From Bacteroidota bacterium (GTDB taxonomy: Bacteria > Bacteroidota > Kryptoniia > Kryptoniales > JAKASW01), in the NCBI GenBank assembly GCA_021796055.1, contig JAJYOS010000257.1:1-8238 (forward strand): a DNA stretch of 8,238 nt, read 5' to 3'. Positions 6,652 through 8,238 of the stretch are shown here, piece by piece. Within the stretch, counting starts at the first letter, position 1. Each line of letters opens with the position of its first letter. The notes under the pieces were generated by a model, which was given only the letters and a program-made list of their open reading frames with translations, was not told where the DNA came from and did not search any database. A program made the translations under genes and the position numbers.

Positions 6652-8097
6652 CTACGACTTCAACTGCTTCGCCGGTACTTCCTTCCCGCTTGCGGTGATG
6701 TACGTCATCGTCGAGCCACCACCCATGGCCGCTTCCACCCGCACCTTCTCAACCAATTCTCCCTGGGCATAGATCGGCCCGATGCCGAGAGAGGCGAGCT
6801 GGAATGTAACGGATGCTGTCAGTACGGATGGGTAAGCTTTAGAAATTGTAATTTGGATTGAAGCTGACGAAGATGTATCCGTGCCGCTCAATGTGCCTGT
6901 AGCTGAAGTTACTAATCCTACTGCCGGAGAAGCCTTGAGCGTGACGCTAGTGCCGGCGGGAATATTTGCGCCTGTTACAACCACAGTTATCGGGTTTTGA
7001 GTATTAAACGGCAGCATTACATCGGGAGACCCGAAAGATCCCTTTGGAACTGATGGAGAATCCACGCCTCCTGCGTTACTGATAACAAGGGTAGGCATAT
7101 TAGTAGGTATCACTTGATAAGGGTACCCAACAGACATAGGCGGATTTGATCCTGCTGTTCTCGTTGTTGTAGAATATTCAAGCCGGATACGGCCTAAAGA
7201 ACCACCACCGCCAGTTACAGGAGAGCCGCAATAACTACCGTATGTTGCACCGCCTGCTCCACCGGTAGCATTAATTGTACCGTTGCCAGATATTGTGTTG
7301 GATACAAGTCGAATACTCCCCCCGCTCCCGCCGCCGCCGCCACCTCCATAATAGAAGTTACAGTTTGCATAATAATTTTCGCCATTCGCACCATTACCTC
7401 CATTTGCCGTAATAGCGCCAGTAAGATTAAACGTACCAGATGAAGCAATTACAATCGATCCGCCGCCACCACCGCCTGCACCGCCAACATAGGTGTTTGT
7501 TCCGCCGCCGCCCGCACCGCCGGACCCGCCAATCAAAGGCAGTATCCGTTCATTACCATATGCAGTGCCAGCGGCACCTCCTGGCGCATTGGAATCGTAA
7601 GTACCACCTGCTCCACCATTATCCTTGAATGCACCACCACCACCACACCCGCCGCCATAATTATAGGTTGTTCTTGGAGAGCCTCCGCTCCCGCCGCCCG
7701 GCCCCTCGCCCCTTTTACCCGCCTGATTGACCACACCGCCAGTACCGCCATCAAAACCACCAGCCCCCCCGGCGCCAGGAATGATGTAGTTTCCGTTCCC
7801 GGCGTTCAGATTGATAGTCCCCGCTATGGTCACATCGCCCGTAGCGAGAAATGTGACGGGAGTGTTTTGCGTATTCTTTTTGAAAGTCACAGTCACGCCT
7901 GAAGGAATATTGATAGTTGTGAAATTGAATATCCCGCTCTCCGGTATTTGTAAAACCGTATTAGATGTCGGCGAAAAATCACCGTCAGCTCCCGTGCTGC
8001 CGCTGTCGAAAGCAGCGTATGCCGGTTTAACTGGGGAAACGAATACTGACAAGATAAACAAGCTGAGTATGGTTCTAATTAGCATGCACTGTTTCAT
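6652..8097 (-). CDS. Glycine-rich secreted protein with beta-helix-like repeats, function unknown
   Basis: This is a complete 481-residue protein from an ATG at 8095-8097 to a TAG at 6652-6654. A strong Shine-Dalgarno GGAGGAGG lies nine bases upstream and decides the start over M5. Residues 1-28 form a classical signal peptide: a basic start, a hydrophobic core (IRTILSLFILSVFV) and a PAYA-A cleavage site after A28. Residues 45-103 are beta-rich (FNFTTINIPSGVTVTF, then TFLATGDVTIAGTINLNAG). Residues 100-300 are dominated by glycine, with embedded strand-turn repeats of the type SIRL-x-ISG-x-GTINATGG. Residues 310-481 are a serine/threonine/valine-rich, probably Ig-like or beta-sandwich tail (ITVVVTGANIPAGTSVTL) ending in a charged ASGKEVPAKQLKS. 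I recall similar proteins in Geobacter-like genomes, annotated only as hypothetical. An extracellular or outer-surface structural role is inferred. The gene is visibly richer in A+T than the body of the giant gene. It lies first in a probable two-gene operon. Confidence 0.92.
   Translation of the reverse strand: MKQCMLIRTILSLFILSVFVSPVKPAYAAFDSGSTGADGDFSPTSNTVLQIPESGIFNFTTINIPSGVTVTFKKNTQNTPVTFLATGDVTIAGTINLNAGNGNYIIPGAGGAGGFDGGTGGVVNQAGKRGEGPGGGSGGSPRTTYNYGGGCGGGGAFKDNGGAGGTYDSNAPGGAAGTAYGNERILPLIGGSGGAGGGGTNTYVGGAGGGGGGSIVIASSGTFNLTGAITANGGNGANGENYYANCNFYYGGGGGGGSGGSIRLVSNTISGNGTINATGGAGGATYGSYCGSPVTGGGGSLGRIRLEYSTTTRTAGSNPPMSVGYPYQVIPTNMPTLVISNAGGVDSPSVPKGSFGSPDVMLPFNTQNPITVVVTGANIPAGTSVTLKASPAVGLVTSATGTLSGTDTSSSASIQITISKAYPSVLTASVTFQLASLGIGPIYAQGELVEKVRVEAAMGGGSTMTYITASGKEVPAKQLKS
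7198..7800 (-). repeat. Glycine-rich repetitive region with beta-helix-like units
   Basis: Residues 100-300 of the 481-residue protein are built of glycine runs (up to seven in a row at 251-257) separated by short hydrophobic strand-turn units. Three units line up: VTFLATGDVTIAGTINLNAG (71-90s, just before the region), SIVIASSGTFNLTGAITANG (214-233) and SIRLVSNTISGNGTINATGG (261-280). A truncated fourth follows, SLGRIRLEYSTT (300-311). The unit 'strand - S/T/N - x-G-x-I/L - G-T/A-I - x-A-x-GG' is what one expects of a right-handed parallel beta-helix rung with glycine-rich loops. Cysteines at 151, 246 and 290 lie between glycine runs. No catalytic residues can be assigned. Confidence 0.75.
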
Positions 8098-8106
8098 ATC
8101 GATAAA

Positions 8107-8114
8107 CCTCCTCC
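8107..8114 (-). promoter_or_regulatory. Shine-Dalgarno site of the glycine-rich gene
   Basis: The minus strand reads GGAGGAGG, followed by nine bases and then the ATG at 8097. This is a near-optimal match to the anti-Shine-Dalgarno sequence and spacing. It fixes the start at M1 rather than M5 and suggests strong translation. Confidence 0.85.
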
Positions 8115-8131
8115 GTCACAAAACTGCCAAG

Positions 8132-8161
8132 ATTGCATGATGTGTTCAGTTTCGATGTCGA
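8132..8161 (-). promoter_or_regulatory. Weak sigma-70-type promoter candidate
   Basis: On the minus strand TCGACA (8156-8161, one mismatch to TTGACA) is followed, after 18 bases, by TGCAAT (8132-8137, two mismatches to TATAAT). Transcription would begin near 8125, giving a leader of about 28 bases that contains the Shine-Dalgarno site. The -10 match is poor and the upstream context is cut off by the window, so this is only the best candidate seen. Confidence 0.25.
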
Positions 8162-8162
8162 A
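8151..8162. promoter_or_regulatory. Short palindrome TTCGA-TG-TCGAA, possible operator
   Basis: This is a perfect five-base inverted repeat with a two-base centre. It extends imperfectly outward as GTT(T)CGA/TCGAAC and overlaps the candidate -35 element. A small palindrome at this position could be a repressor or activator half-site pair, but a 10-base match can arise by chance. Confidence 0.25.
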
Positions 8163-8238
8163 CTTTGAGTGAAAGCTTAGGATGATCTCTGCGTAAGCAG
8201 CATAAAAAAGAAGAGATAGAGAAACGGCGACACAGAGC
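8163..8238. other. Non-coding upstream edge with a purine-rich tract
   Basis: No supported gene lies here. The plus strand carries an almost pure purine run (8204-8224, A runs then AAGAAGAGATAGAGAAA) followed by GACACAGAGC at the edge. A tiny stem CTGC-GTAA-GCAG sits near 8190. It may be the end of an intergenic spacer that continues beyond the window. Confidence 0.4.

Noticed and set aside
7215..7760. Minus-strand frames 7215-7448 and 7533-7760 rich in valine, alanine and leucine
   Set aside because: They are out-of-frame readings of the glycine-coding tract of the 481-residue gene, which explains their composition.
8115..8130. Sigma-54 type -24/-12 promoter (TTGGCAG on the minus strand)
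   Set aside because: TGGCAG is present but no TTGC element stands at the required spacing, and it would lie too close to the Shine-Dalgarno site.
7811..8140. Plus-strand frame of 109 codons over the start of the glycine-rich gene
   Set aside because: It is antisense to the signal peptide and beta-rich segment, and has no ribosome-binding site or recognisable domain.
8098..8238. Cyclic di-GMP riboswitch, often found upstream of surface-protein genes in Geobacter-like bacteria
   Set aside because: None of the conserved sequence blocks or paired stems of that riboswitch can be seen in the 141 bases available.

Overview
The window carries a two-gene locus for exported proteins on the minus strand, read from right to left. 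The genes are a 481-residue glycine-rich secreted protein (6652-8097) and, 67 bases downstream, the first 2194 residues of a giant multidomain surface or secreted protein (1-6584). The giant frame runs off the left edge without a stop, so its C-terminus and anchor are unseen. I checked its frame triplet by triplet: it has no internal stop, and an in-frame TAA lies five codons before its ATG.

Organism: two Gram-negative-looking signal peptides, clear Shine-Dalgarno sites, moderately high and uneven G+C, and the pairing of LamG/Ig/FN3 mosaics with a glycine-rich protein of the 'FNFTTINIPSGVTVTF' type suggest an environmental Deltaproteobacterium-like lineage (Desulfuromonadota/Geobacter relatives) or a similar group such as Nitrospirota. 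This comes from remembered family resemblance, not a search, and is only moderately secure.

Layout, right to left: 8098-8238 is the 5' region, with a strong Shine-Dalgarno site, a weak promoter candidate overlapping a short palindrome, and a purine-rich tract at the edge. 6652-8097 is the glycine-rich protein: signal peptide, short beta-rich segment, about 200 residues dominated by glycine with beta-helix-like repeats, then a C-terminal beta-rich region. 6585-6651 is an A+T-rich gap with a ribosome-binding site and no terminator. The giant gene then encodes a signal peptide, three and a half 17-residue tandem repeats, LamG-1, two Ig-like modules (A1, B1), an OmpL47-like Ig domain, an F5/8 type C (discoidin-like) domain, LamG-2, an array of Ig-like modules (A2, B2, A3, A4, B3, a distinct Ig-like domain, A5, A6), three fibronectin type III domains, a Big_7-like Ig domain, and the start of another Ig-like module at the edge.

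Working together: no catalytic domain is visible in either protein. The arrangement fits export of a glycine-rich matrix or fibre-like protein together with a long rod of Ig/FN3 spacers that displays carbohydrate-binding-type LamG and discoidin domains near its N-terminus. Roles in adhesion, extracellular matrix or surface display are inferred. I see no RNA gene, mobile element, CRISPR array or defence system.
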